This document shows positions 16,973-26,295 of a stretch of DNA of 64,000 nucleotides, in pieces. How positions within the stretch are numbered: the stretch's first letter is position 1; every line of letters begins with the position of its first letter. The notes below the pieces were generated by a model. It had not been told where the DNA came from, did no database searches, and saw only the letters and a list, made by a program, of their open reading frames with translations. This DNA is from Butyrivibrio sp. VCD2006 (GTDB taxonomy: Bacteria > Bacillota > Clostridia > Lachnospirales > Lachnospiraceae): positions 124,001-188,000 of the forward strand of contig NZ_AUIX01000002.1 of assembly GCF_000423925.1 (NCBI RefSeq), written 5' to 3'. The translations under genes were made by a program, and so were the position numbers.

Positions 16973-17584
16973 ATGGTAATTAAGAAGGTAAATTTAGAGA
17001 CAGTAATCGGAATCACAAGTAAGCTTCCACAGAATGATAAGCCGGAGTTTGCTTTTGCGGGAAAGAGTAATGTGGGAAAGTCATCACTGATAAACGGACT
17101 AATGAACCGCAAGCATTTAGCAAGAGTCAGTCAGGAACCCGGTAAGACTCAGACTATCAATTACTACAACATAAACGATGAATTTTATCTTGTGGATCTT
17201 CCCGGATATGGTTTTGCAAAGGTTCCTGAATCTGTAAAAAAGCAGTGGGGTAAGATGATCGAGAATTATCTGAATAAATCCCGCATGCTTAAACAGGTTT
17301 TTCTGCTTATTGATATAAGACATGAGCCTTCTGCTAACGATAAGCTAATGTATGAATGGATCGTGGCTAATGGCGCTGATCCGATAATTATCGCAACCAA
17401 GTCTGACAAGATTAAACCCAGTCAGCATGAGAAACACATCAAAATGATAAAAGATACTCTTGGAATGCCTGAAGATGGCATCGTACTTCCTTTCTCTGCC
17501 CAGAGCAAAGCCGGAAGAGAAGAAATCTACGAGGTTATGGATCAAATTTTGGAGGCCTGCAAACCTGAGGAATCTGAGGAGTAG
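16973..17584 (+). CDS. ysxC: Ribosome biogenesis GTP-binding protein YsxC/EngB
   Basis: 203-aa GTPase that helps large-subunit assembly. GTP-binding motifs: G1 GKSNVGKSS (about 32-40), G2 region ending KTQTINYY, G3 DLPGYGFAKV, G4 TKSDK and G5 SAQ. The length is typical and no residue is missing. GTGAGGA lies a few bases upstream of ATG 16973. In many Firmicutes this gene follows lonA; here it follows clpX, keeping the link with quality-control genes. A terminator follows before the CIRCE-controlled clpB. Confidence 0.95.
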   Translation: MVIKKVNLETVIGITSKLPQNDKPEFAFAGKSNVGKSSLINGLMNRKHLARVSQEPGKTQTINYYNINDEFYLVDLPGYGFAKVPESVKKQWGKMIENYLNKSRMLKQVFLLIDIRHEPSANDKLMYEWIVANGADPIIIATKSDKIKPSQHEKHIKMIKDTLGMPEDGIVLPFSAQSKAGREEIYEVMDQILEACKPEESEE

Positions 17585-17587
17585 TGT

Positions 17588-17634
17588 AATTCCTGCGCTA
17601 TTTACGGTATGTAGATAGAGCAGGAATTTTTATG
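17588..17634 (+). terminator. Intrinsic terminator after ysxC
   Basis: ATTCCTGC and GCAGGAAT close a long stem with an inner CTAT/ATAG pair, followed by TTTTTATGG. Confidence 0.8.
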
Positions 17635-17645
17635 GAAAAAAGAAA

Positions 17646-17687
17646 TTAGCACTCTCTATTGACGAGTGCTAATAATCGTGTTATAAC
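17646..17687 (+). promoter_or_regulatory. CIRCE operator overlapping the clpB promoter
   Basis: TTAGCACTC, nine bases, GAGTGCTAA at 17646-17672 is a perfect CIRCE, the binding site of the heat-shock repressor HrcA. The -35 TTGACG (17659-17664) lies inside it, and after 17 bp comes TATAAC (17682-17687). HrcA bound here would block RNA polymerase directly, so clpB should be heat-induced. Confidence 0.95.
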
Positions 17688-17744
17688 AGTTGTAGAACAG
17701 AAATTTGTTGAAGCGTTTCGCGGCTTTGTTGTGAGGTAATTGTT

Positions 17745-20333
17745 ATGAAGATTGATAGATTTACACAGAAATCAATTGAGGCTGTCCAGAACATGGAGAA
17801 GGTAGCGGTTGACTATGGCAATCAGGAAATTGAACAGGAGCACCTTTTGTACAGCTTGTTGACGATACAGGATAGCATTATTCCTAAACTCATTGAGAAG
17901 ATGGGAATTGAGATCAAGGTATTTCTTGCTAGAGTTGATGAAGCTCTTAATAAGCGCACCAAGGTACAAGGAGGAAGCCCCTATGTGGGAGCTGATCTTA
18001 ATAAGGTGCTTTTAAAGAGCGAGGACGAGATGAGAGCAATGGGCGATGAGTATGTGTCTGTAGAGCACATATTCCTGGCGATGCTTCGTTTCCCTAACCG
18101 TGAGATCAAGAACATATTCCAGTATTTCAGAATAGACAGGAACAGATTCCTTCAGGCTCTTTCCGAAGTAAGAGGCAATCAGAAGGTTGTATCGGATAAT
18201 CCTGAGGCAACATATGATACTCTTGAAAAGTATGGAACTGAACTGGTTGCTAAGGCAAAAGCTCAAAAGCTTGAACCTGTTATCGGAAGAGATGCAGAGA
18301 TCAGAAATGTAATAAGAATACTATCCAGGAAGACCAAGAACAATCCTGTACTTATAGGTGAACCCGGCGTAGGTAAGACAGCAGTGGTTGAGGCTCTTGC
18401 CCAGAGAATTGCAGAGGGTGATGTGCCCCAGGGACTTGCTGATAAGAAGATATTTTCACTGGATATGGGTTCTCTGGTTGCAGGTGCTAAGTACAGAGGT
18501 GAGTTTGAGGAACGTCTGAAGGCTGTTTTACAGGACGTTAAGGAGTCTGATGGTGAGATCATTCTTTTCATAGATGAGCTACACACTATAGTGGGGGCAG
18601 GTAAAACTGATGGAGCACTGGATGCAGGTAATATGTTAAAACCCATGCTTGCAAGAGGCGAGCTTCATTGCATAGGTGCCACCACACTTAATGAGTACAG
18701 GCAGTATATTGAGAAGGATGCAGCGCTCGAGAGACGTTTTCAGCCCGTTATGGTTTCTGAACCCACAGTTGAGGATACTATCAGTATTCTTAGAGGACTT
18801 AAGGAGCGCTATGAGGTTTATCATGGTGTGAAGATCATGGACTCTGCGCTTGTAAGTGCCGCGATTTTGAGTAACAGATATATATCTGACAGATTCCTCC
18901 CGGATAAGGCTATTGATCTTGTGGATGAAGCATGCGCTCTTATTAAGACAGAGATGGATTCGATGCCTACAGAGTTGGATGAAATGAATCGTAAAATTAT
19001 GCAGATGCAGATAGAAGAGGCTGCTCTGGTGAATGAGGACGATTCGTTAAGTAAGGAGAGGCTTGAAAATCTTCGTAAGGAGCTTGCTGACCTTAAGGAC
19101 AAATTTGATACTCAGAAGGCACAGTGGACCAATGAGAAAGAGGCTGTAAACAGGCTTGCGATCCTTCGAGAGGAAATCGAGAAGGCGAATAATGAGTTCT
19201 CGATAGCTCAGAGAAGGGGCGATTTTGAGAAGGCCAGTGAGTTGCAGTACGGCAAAATTCCTGAACTGAAAAAGCAGCTTGAAATTGAGGAGCAGAAGGT
19301 TACTTCCAAGGATATCTCCCTTGTTCATGAGAAGGTATCGGATGAGGAGATTGCCAGAATTATTTCCAGATGGACAGGTATTCCTGTTGCAAAGCTCACA
19401 GAGAGTGAGAGAAATAAAACTCTTCACCTTGAGGACGAGCTCCACAAGAGAGTTATTGGGCAGAATGAAGCTGTGACCAAGGTTTCCGAGGCTATCATGA
19501 GATCCAAGGCAGGCATTAAGGATCCGGGAAAACCAATCGGTTCATTTATGTTCCTTGGCCCTACAGGTGTAGGTAAGACTGAGCTTGCCAAGAGCCTTGC
19601 TGCAGCACTTTTTGATGATGAAAATAACATTGTCAGAATCGATATGAGTGAGTATATGGAGAAGTTCAGTGTATCAAGATTGATCGGAGCGCCGCCCGGA
19701 TATGTAGGCTATGAAGAGGGTGGTCAGCTTACTGAGGCTGTCCGCAGAAAGCCCTATGCGGTAGTGCTTTTTGATGAGGTGGAAAAGGCTCATCCCGACG
19801 TGTTCAATGTGCTTCTTCAGATTCTTGACGATGGTCGTGTGACGGATTCGCAGGGAAGGACTGTGGACTTTAAGAATACAATCCTCATTATGACTTCTAA
19901 TATTGGTGCGCCATATCTTCTTGATGGAATTCAGGAGGACGGAAGTATCAGCAAGCAGGCTGAAGATATGGTCATGAACGAGCTCCATAGGTGTTTTAGA
20001 CCTGAGTTCCTCAACAGACTTGATGAGATGATTCTCTTTAAACCGCTGACCAAAGATAATATTAGTGGCATTGTTAAGCTTATTGTTGATGATCTTAATA
20101 AGAGACTTGAGGACAGAGAGATCAGTATTCGCCTTACAGCTTCTGCAGAGCAGTTTGTGGCCGATAATGCCTATGATGCCAACTATGGTGCCAGACCTGT
20201 TAAGAGGTTTGTGCAGAAACATGTTGAGACCTTGTCAGCCAAGCTTATTCTTGAGGATAAGGTTATGCCACATGATGTGATAGAAATCGATGTTGACGGA
20301 GATAAACTTACAGCAAAGGCGGTGAGAGAATGA
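17745..20333 (+). CDS. clpB: ATP-dependent chaperone ClpB
   Basis: 862-aa AAA+ disaggregase that works with DnaK to pull proteins out of aggregates. Order: N-terminal Clp repeat domain (about 1-145), first AAA+ domain with Walker A GEPGVGKT at 205-212, coiled-coil middle domain (about 405-520), second AAA+ domain with Walker A GPTGVGKT at 605-612, and a C-terminal ClpB domain. No IGF-type ClpP-docking loop was noticed, which fits ClpB rather than ClpA/ClpC. The upstream CIRCE points to HrcA control. Its last codons overlap the next small gene by four bases. Confidence 0.95.
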   Translation: MKIDRFTQKSIEAVQNMEKVAVDYGNQEIEQEHLLYSLLTIQDSIIPKLIEKMGIEIKVFLARVDEALNKRTKVQGGSPYVGADLNKVLLKSEDEMRAMGDEYVSVEHIFLAMLRFPNREIKNIFQYFRIDRNRFLQALSEVRGNQKVVSDNPEATYDTLEKYGTELVAKAKAQKLEPVIGRDAEIRNVIRILSRKTKNNPVLIGEPGVGKTAVVEALAQRIAEGDVPQGLADKKIFSLDMGSLVAGAKYRGEFEERLKAVLQDVKESDGEIILFIDELHTIVGAGKTDGALDAGNMLKPMLARGELHCIGATTLNEYRQYIEKDAALERRFQPVMVSEPTVEDTISILRGLKERYEVYHGVKIMDSALVSAAILSNRYISDRFLPDKAIDLVDEACALIKTEMDSMPTELDEMNRKIMQMQIEEAALVNEDDSLSKERLENLRKELADLKDKFDTQKAQWTNEKEAVNRLAILREEIEKANNEFSIAQRRGDFEKASELQYGKIPELKKQLEIEEQKVTSKDISLVHEKVSDEEIARIISRWTGIPVAKLTESERNKTLHLEDELHKRVIGQNEAVTKVSEAIMRSKAGIKDPGKPIGSFMFLGPTGVGKTELAKSLAAALFDDENNIVRIDMSEYMEKFSVSRLIGAPPGYVGYEEGGQLTEAVRRKPYAVVLFDEVEKAHPDVFNVLLQILDDGRVTDSQGRTVDFKNTILIMTSNIGAPYLLDGIQEDGSISKQAEDMVMNELHRCFRPEFLNRLDEMILFKPLTKDNISGIVKLIVDDLNKRLEDREISIRLTASAEQFVADNAYDANYGARPVKRFVQKHVETLSAKLILEDKVMPHDVIEIDVDGDKLTAKAVRE

Positions 20334-20512
20334 TACCTAAGGATCCGGTAATGTTACTCAGTTATATAAATACTCAGCTTAGGGATAATTATGGGAGTCT
20401 TGAAGCTTTGGCTGAGGGGCTTGATTTAGGAAAAGATGAGCTGAATGAAATAGTCAAAAAGCTTGAGGGAATCGGTTATACATATAACGCGGATGCAAAT
20501 AAGTTTGCATGA
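20330..20512 (+). CDS. DUF4250 small protein
   Basis: 60 aa, predicted cytoplasmic and helical. The pattern MIPKDPVMLLSYINTQLRD followed by SLEALAEGLDL and a final GYTYNADANKFA matches DUF4250, a short family common in Clostridia. Function unknown. Its ATG overlaps the clpB stop (ATGA), so the two are translationally coupled and it is likely heat-induced with clpB. A terminator follows 55 bp downstream. Confidence 0.85.
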   Translation: MIPKDPVMLLSYINTQLRDNYGSLEALAEGLDLGKDELNEIVKKLEGIGYTYNADANKFA

Positions 20513-20565
20513 ATTCCTGAAAATACAAGCGGAAGTATAGGCTGAAAATTAAATAATTATCTAAG

Positions 20566-20602
20566 AAAAAGAGGATGTCAGATATTGCCATCCTCTTTTC
20601 AT
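20566..20602 (+). terminator. Intrinsic terminator after clpB and the DUF4250 gene
   Basis: AAAGAGGATG and CATCCTCTTT form the stem, followed by TTTCATTTG. Confidence 0.88.
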
Positions 20603-20677
20603 TTGTTGCTAAGATGGTGGCAAAAACTGATAGTTTTAATAGCATTTACTGATAAGCTATTCGTCAATATATACATA

Positions 20678-20719
20678 TATAATTAATCAACTTGTTGTGC
20701 AATATGGGGGATTGCACAA
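20678..20719 (+). promoter_or_regulatory. Xylanase gene promoter region with 25-bp inverted repeat
   Basis: TATAAT at 20678-20683 is a likely -10; no good -35 is seen, which suggests an activator. Just after the expected start, TTGTGCAAT (20695-20703) and ATTGCACAA (20711-20719) form a perfect 9-bp inverted repeat with a 7-bp spacer. It could be an operator or an mRNA-stabilising 5' hairpin. Confidence 0.55.
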
Positions 20720-20753
20720 GTGACCGATTATTTAAAAGGAGGATGTATACGGT

Positions 20754-23700
20754 ATGCACAAAAACTATTGGAGAGTGTCTTCTCTTCTGATGGCAGGTGC
20801 TATCACCATCTCGTCTGCCAATGCTGGCGCGTTAAATGTTAATGCGGCAACAGAGGAGGCAGTAGGTGATGCAGTTGTTCTGACAGAGGATGAAGCAAGT
20901 GATGTAGCTGCCCCTGAGGTAGCAGATGAAGCAGCTTCCAAGGAGGAAAGCGCTGAAGCTGTAGAAGAGAAGACAGCTGTAGGGGAAACAGCTGTAGAGA
21001 AGACAGCAGTAGCTGAGGAGGCTGCAGAAGAGACACCTTCTGAGCCAGCTCCTGAGACAACTCCTGAAACGGAAACACCTGAAGTTTCAGAGGAAGAAGA
21101 CGAAGTAGATGAAAATGCTCCTGAATTCAGAGGTAGATGGAATCAGAGTGACGTTGCTAAGGGCAAGCTTACATTTGCTAAAATTTACGACGAGTATGTT
21201 TATGATCTTGGAGAGGCTGTGCCTGTAGATCAGATAAACAGTATTTCCGTAAAGGTTAAGAATCAGGGCGGAAACCTTTGCATCAAGTTTTATGAGTCAC
21301 TTGAGCAGGATGGAGAGAAATTCCATGAGTACAATTGTAACGGTAAGGATGAATATAAATTCACACCTGATTATGAAGGCAGCGTAAGATATGTTGCAGT
21401 TATGGCAAACGATAACGATGAGTCACTTTATCCTTTAGGCGTTACAGTAACTGACGTTGTTGTAGACAAAGAGCAGGCTGAAAACAAGAACGAAAAGACA
21501 CTTGTATTTGAGGGTGAGAACCTTAAGTTCAGCGAGCGACATGGTGGTGCTGAAGTAGAGGGACAGACACTTAAGTATGAGAAGGAGTGGGAAGAGTACT
21601 GGATGTCATTTGGAGAGACATTCCCTATTGATGATATCAAGTCAATCAAGATCACAACCTCTGAGGCAACAAAGACACTGTGCTTCAAGCTCTATGATGA
21701 AGCAAATACAGAGGTAACTCAGATCTATGGTCAGAGCGGCTCAAGCGAATATGTTTATCGTCCTTCTTCAACAGGTGAAGCATGCAGACTTGCAATTATG
21801 GCTATGAATGGTCAGGATGAGGCATTCCCGTTTGAAGTAACTGTTAAGAAGATAGAGGTAACTGTTGATGTTACTCCTGAGAGCGAGAGACCTAAGAAGG
21901 AAGTTGAGCAAGATATAGTTGATCTTCGTGATCCCGTTGCAGCTATCATGGGTGAGGACTTCATAATCGGAACAGCTGCAAGCTATGATGAATTCCGTGA
22001 TCCGCTTGATATGGAACTTGCTACAAAGCACTTTAACGGTGTGACACTTGGTAATGAGCTTAAGCCTGAGACAATGCTCAAGGAAAGCGCTGAGATTAAG
22101 AAGCAGGAACTCAACGGTGAAGAGGTTGATTTCCCTGAGCTTGATTTCTCAATGCCTGATAGCAGACTTGATTACTTTGTTGATTGGAACAACGCACATC
22201 CTGAGAAGCAGATCAAGATCAGAGGTCATGTTCTTGTATGGCACTCACAGACTCCTGATTTCTTCTTCCATGAGGATTATGATACATCAAAGCCTTATGC
22301 AACACCTGAGGTTATGAATAAGCGTCTTGAGATTTATGTAAGAGAGGTTGCTAAGCACTATACAGCTGAAGGCAGCAAGTATGCCGGAATGTTCTATGGC
22401 TGGGATGTAGTTAACGAGGCAATAAGCGATTCAACAGGAACATATAGAACTGATAAGGATGGCCCCAGCTCAACATGGTGGAAGATTTATCAGTCACCTG
22501 AATTCATCAACAATGCATTCGTATATGCTAACAAGTATATGCCTGCAGAAATAGCTCTTTTCTACAATGACTACAATGATACAGTAACAAGCAAGGTTAA
22601 AGGTATCTGTCAGCTCATTGAGAATGTTAAGGCAACACCCGGAGCAAGAATTGATGGTATGGGTATGCAGGGTCACTATCAGGTTGCAGCCAATGATCCT
22701 TCTATGGAGCAGTTCAAGGCAGCAGCTCGCCAGTACGCTGCACTTGTTGACCAGGTTCAGATTACAGAGCTTGACTTCAAGGGAAGTGCAAGTGCAACAG
22801 ATGAGAGACTTGCTCAGAGATATAAGGCAGTTTACGACACAATCAGAAGACTTAGAAATGAAGGCGTTAACTTCACAGGTATGACAATCTGGGGAATCAC
22901 AGATAAGCATTCATGGCTTCAGACATCTAATAGCGTCGGTGGTTCAGCAGATGGTAGAACAAAGCAGTATCCTCTTCTCTTTGATGATTACTATCATGCA
23001 AAGAATGCATTCTATGCAATAGCTGAGGCTGGTGATCTTGAGCCTGAGATCAAGACAGTAACAATCGTGCAGAACGTAAATGACGACTACACAGTTGGAA
23101 ATGCTTATGTTCTTGGCGAAGGAGAGTCAAAGGCTACATTTGTTCCTGTATGGAATGAGGATGGAATTTCTCTTAAGGTATCAGTAGATGATGCTACAGT
23201 AAATGATGCTGACAGCTTCACAATTTACACAGATGATGGTACAGGAATCAAGGCTACAACAGTAGCAAGAGCAGATGCAATTGCTACAGAGACAGGTTAT
23301 GAGAAAATCGTAAAGATTGTTCTTGATAGCGAAGCTCTTACAACAAACAAGGTTAAGCTTGATGTAACTCTTACAGATAATGACAAGACATTTGCATTTG
23401 GTGATACAACACTTAAGCAGGCTGAGAGCAGCAAGTATTTCGCTGAGACAGTAATTAAGCCTCTTCTTGCAGTAAACAAGGGAACAGCTACTGTTGATGG
23501 AACAGCTGAAGAAGCATGGAATGATGCAGCTGAGGTTACACTTTCAATAAACGGTGGTGCTAAGGCAACTGCAAAGGCAAAGATTCTTTGGGATGAAGAG
23601 AAGCTCTATGTCCTTGCAAATGTTAAGGATGAAATCCTGAATAAGGATTCATCAGATGACTATCAGCAGGATTCACTTGAAGTATTCATCGATGAGAACA

Positions 23701-24632
23701 ATGCTAAGACAAGCTCATATCAGGATGATGATAAGCAGTACAGAATCAACTATGAGAATAAGCAGAGCTTCAATGGTACCAAGTGTACAGCTGAAAACGT
23801 TGAATCCGCAGCAGTTGTTACAGATGATGGCTACGTGATCGAGGCAGCATTCAAGTGGACAGATATTGAAGCTAAGAGCAGCACACAGGTTGGTTTTGAT
23901 CTCCAGATCAATGATGCTGATGATTCAGGTAAGAGACTTGGTACAATCAACTGGGCTGACAATACAGGTAACGGATGGACATCAACAGAGGGTCTTGGAA
24001 CAATCGTACTTGTAGACCAGAATGAAACACCTGCAGAGACACCTACAGAAACACCTACAGACACGCCTGCAGAAACACCTACAGATACACCTTCTCAGAA
24101 TCCTTCAGAGACAGTAGAAACTGCTAAAACAGTTGCTGCTCCTACAGGACTTACACTTAAGTACAATGGACAGGAACAGGTTGGTGTGGCTGAGGCTGAA
24201 GGCTTTACACTTACAGGCAACAAGGCAACAGATGCAGGCACTTACACAGCTGTAGCTAAGCTTAATAGCGGATACACATGGACTGATGGATCAGCTGCTG
24301 ATAAGAACATTGAATGGAAGATCGAAAAAGCAGACAATACACTTAGTGTAAAGACTAAGAAGATTAGCGTTAGTGCTTCCAAGCTTGTTAAGAAATCAGC
24401 TAAGTTTGACGCTAAAAAGGCTGTTAAGGTAACTGATGCAAAGGGTGATGTAACTTACAAGAAGGTAAGCGGAAACAAGAAGATCAAGATCAGCAAGACC
24501 GGTAAGATCACTCTTAAGAAGGGCCTTAAGAAGGGTACATATAAGGTAAAGGTTGAGGTTACGGCAGCAGGCGATAAGAACTTTGCTGCAGCTACTAAGC
24601 CGCTTACTATCAAGATTAAAGTAAAGAAATAA
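20754..24632 (+). CDS. Secreted modular endo-1,4-beta-xylanase (GH10, CBM9)
   Basis: 1292-aa exported enzyme that cleaves the xylan backbone. Order: signal peptide (about 1-30), an acidic A/E/T-rich low-complexity stretch (33-125), two related beta-sandwich modules (about 125-235 and 245-375) that look like carbohydrate-binding duplicates, GH10 catalytic domain (about 395-760) with acid/base Glu555 in WDVVNEAIS and nucleophile Glu672 in ITELDF, a linker module, a CBM9-like module (about 905-1085), a T/P/E repeat linker (about 1090-1120), and a lysine-rich C-terminal domain (to 1292) of the type seen on Lachnospiraceae surface proteins. It is monocistronic with its own promoter and terminator. 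Among the larger xylanases, and intact. AAAGGAGG sits before the ATG. Confidence 0.94.
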   Translation: MHKNYWRVSSLLMAGAITISSANAGALNVNAATEEAVGDAVVLTEDEASDVAAPEVADEAASKEESAEAVEEKTAVGETAVEKTAVAEEAAEETPSEPAPETTPETETPEVSEEEDEVDENAPEFRGRWNQSDVAKGKLTFAKIYDEYVYDLGEAVPVDQINSISVKVKNQGGNLCIKFYESLEQDGEKFHEYNCNGKDEYKFTPDYEGSVRYVAVMANDNDESLYPLGVTVTDVVVDKEQAENKNEKTLVFEGENLKFSERHGGAEVEGQTLKYEKEWEEYWMSFGETFPIDDIKSIKITTSEATKTLCFKLYDEANTEVTQIYGQSGSSEYVYRPSSTGEACRLAIMAMNGQDEAFPFEVTVKKIEVTVDVTPESERPKKEVEQDIVDLRDPVAAIMGEDFIIGTAASYDEFRDPLDMELATKHFNGVTLGNELKPETMLKESAEIKKQELNGEEVDFPELDFSMPDSRLDYFVDWNNAHPEKQIKIRGHVLVWHSQTPDFFFHEDYDTSKPYATPEVMNKRLEIYVREVAKHYTAEGSKYAGMFYGWDVVNEAISDSTGTYRTDKDGPSSTWWKIYQSPEFINNAFVYANKYMPAEIALFYNDYNDTVTSKVKGICQLIENVKATPGARIDGMGMQGHYQVAANDPSMEQFKAAARQYAALVDQVQITELDFKGSASATDERLAQRYKAVYDTIRRLRNEGVNFTGMTIWGITDKHSWLQTSNSVGGSADGRTKQYPLLFDDYYHAKNAFYAIAEAGDLEPEIKTVTIVQNVNDDYTVGNAYVLGEGESKATFVPVWNEDGISLKVSVDDATVNDADSFTIYTDDGTGIKATTVARADAIATETGYEKIVKIVLDSEALTTNKVKLDVTLTDNDKTFAFGDTTLKQAESSKYFAETVIKPLLAVNKGTATVDGTAEEAWNDAAEVTLSINGGAKATAKAKILWDEEKLYVLANVKDEILNKDSSDDYQQDSLEVFIDENNAKTSSYQDDDKQYRINYENKQSFNGTKCTAENVESAAVVTDDGYVIEAAFKWTDIEAKSSTQVGFDLQINDADDSGKRLGTINWADNTGNGWTSTEGLGTIVLVDQNETPAETPTETPTDTPAETPTDTPSQNPSETVETAKTVAAPTGLTLKYNGQEQVGVAEAEGFTLTGNKATDAGTYTAVAKLNSGYTWTDGSAADKNIEWKIEKADNTLSVKTKKISVSASKLVKKSAKFDAKKAVKVTDAKGDVTYKKVSGNKKIKISKTGKITLKKGLKKGTYKVKVEVTAAGDKNFAAATKPLTIKIKVKK

Positions 24633-24674
24633 TAAGCATATAACCGTTTCGGAAGTATGTGACGAAAAAACGTA

Positions 24675-24713
24675 TACCCCCGTTTGGATGAAAATCCAGA
24701 CGGGGGTTTTACT
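24675..24713 (+). terminator. Intrinsic terminator after the xylanase gene
   Basis: CCCCCGT-T-TGGAT pairs with ATCCA-G-ACGGGGG over GAAA, then TTTT. Strong GC-rich stem. Confidence 0.93.
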
Positions 24714-24729
24714 ATTCTGGCGAAGCTTG

Positions 24730-24758
24730 TTGATATACAAAACAACATGAAGTATAAT
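24730..24758 (+). promoter_or_regulatory. Promoter of the polysaccharide control operon
   Basis: TTGATA (24730-24735), exactly 17 bp, then TATAAT (24753-24758): the best sigma-A promoter seen in the window. Transcription should start near 24765. Confidence 0.8.
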
Positions 24759-24804
24759 ATAAGTTGTATAAGTACAAGTTGTTGTAGGTGGGGAGCGCTT
24801 TTTC

Positions 24805-25530
24805 GTGGTACCTTCAATCGATATTCATTGTCATATATTACCGGGCGTTGATGACGGTTCTCCGAACATGGAAACAAGCCTTAAGATGCTGAAAACAGCG
24901 CTGTCTGAGGGCACTAAGGGCATGATACTTACGCCGCATCACAAGCCTATGCATCACAATGTGAGTCCGGAGCATTTGCCACTATATACGGCAGAGTTAA
25001 TGGAACGGGCCCACGAGGCAGGTATAAAGGTACAACTTTTTCCGGGTAATGAGATATATTACAGTGATGCAACTGTAAGAGAGCTTGAAAAAGGGAAAGC
25101 GTCGACCCTGGCTGATTCAAACTATGTACTTATAGAGTTTCACCCGACTGACATGTATAAAACGATACACAATGCTCTGTATGCCGTTCAGTCTTCCGGT
25201 TACATGCCGATTCTTGCGCATGTTGAACGGTACGCAGATATGGTGAAGCATGTTAAGTACGTGGATGAACTTCTTGATATGGGAATTTATATACAGGTTA
25301 ATGCTAATAGCGTCATGGGTAAATATGGTCTTGGAATAAGGCATTTTACCAGAGAATTATTAAAACGTCAGATGGTTCATTTTGTGGCAACCGATGCGCA
25401 TGACAATGGCTCCAGAGCTCCACATCTACTTGATTGCAGGGACTATGTGGAAGAGAAGCTGGGAGAACAATATGCGCTGGAGATATTTCATGATAACGCA
25501 ATGAAGATACTTCGCAATGAAGTGATTTGA
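24805..25530 (+). CDS. CpsB/CapC-type tyrosine-protein phosphatase (PHP)
   Basis: 241-aa manganese-dependent phosphatase of the PHP fold. The metal-binding motif IDIHCHILPGVDDG is at the very N-terminus, TPHHKP and HVERYADM supply further ligands, and FVATDAHD sits near the C-terminus. Homologues remove phosphate from the tyrosine tail of the BY-kinase encoded two genes later, resetting polysaccharide export. The start is GTG 24805 with GGTGGGGA about 10 bp upstream. First gene of a six-gene operon ending at 29603; 13 bp separate it from the next gene. Confidence 0.93.
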   Translation: MVPSIDIHCHILPGVDDGSPNMETSLKMLKTALSEGTKGMILTPHHKPMHHNVSPEHLPLYTAELMERAHEAGIKVQLFPGNEIYYSDATVRELEKGKASTLADSNYVLIEFHPTDMYKTIHNALYAVQSSGYMPILAHVERYADMVKHVKYVDELLDMGIYIQVNANSVMGKYGLGIRHFTRELLKRQMVHFVATDAHDNGSRAPHLLDCRDYVEEKLGEQYALEIFHDNAMKILRNEVI

Positions 25531-25543
25531 CGATGAGGGGTGT

Positions 25544-26266
25544 ATGGGAAAAGACGATGTAATTGAAATTAATCTGGGGGAATTATTCGCAGTTCTTTTA
25601 GGAAGAGCATGGCTCATCTTAAGTGCAGGAGTGTTCTTTGCGCTTCTGTGTCTATTTATCAGTAGATTTGTAATGACTCCATTGTATTCCTCAACTACTA
25701 AAATTTATATTTTGAATAAGGAAGAGGGTGCGACCGTAACCTATTCGGATGTGCAGATATCTACGCAGCTGACTCAGGACTACGCGCAGCTTATTAAGAG
25801 CCGCTATGTGCTAGAGGAGGTAATTCAGACCTTAAGGCTCGACATTGACTATGATGAACTGAACAGTCTGGTATCAATAAGCACACCGGATGATACCCGT
25901 ATTGTTGCGATAACTGTAAGGGATTCAGATCCCATGATGGCCATGAAAGAGGCCAACTGTGTTCGTGAGGTTGCATCCAAGCATATCCAGAATGTTATGG
26001 ATATCGATGCCATCAATATTGCAGAGCTTGCAAATATGCCTACTGAAAAGTACAGCCCGAGCACCAAGAGGTGGACTATGATAGGCGGTATAGCTGCAGT
26101 TGTCATTGTTTCTGCTGTGATCATACTTAATTACCTTATGGATGATACGATTAAGAACAGTGATGATGTTGAGGCATATCTTGGGCTTAGCACGCTTGCC
26201 ATGATACCGGCAATCACCGATGAACAGACGGCGAAGAAGAAAAGAAAGAAGTCAAAGAATAAGTAG
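25544..26266 (+). CDS. Wzz/CapA-type chain-length and BY-kinase modulator protein
   Basis: 240-aa inner-membrane protein with two membrane helices (about 22-44 and 170-190) flanking an extracytoplasmic loop, and a short cytoplasmic tail rich in K and R. This is the Wzz/YveK/CapA pattern, whose tail activates the separate BY-kinase in Firmicutes. The PSTKRWTMIG stretch before the second helix fits the proline-rich Wzz motif. GAGGGG precedes ATG 25544. It controls glycan chain length together with the next gene. Confidence 0.9.
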   Translation: MGKDDVIEINLGELFAVLLGRAWLILSAGVFFALLCLFISRFVMTPLYSSTTKIYILNKEEGATVTYSDVQISTQLTQDYAQLIKSRYVLEEVIQTLRLDIDYDELNSLVSISTPDDTRIVAITVRDSDPMMAMKEANCVREVASKHIQNVMDIDAINIAELANMPTEKYSPSTKRWTMIGGIAAVVIVSAVIILNYLMDDTIKNSDDVEAYLGLSTLAMIPAITDEQTAKKKRKKSKNK

Positions 26267-26295
26267 TGATATGATTTTTAGCAAATGAGGGGCCT

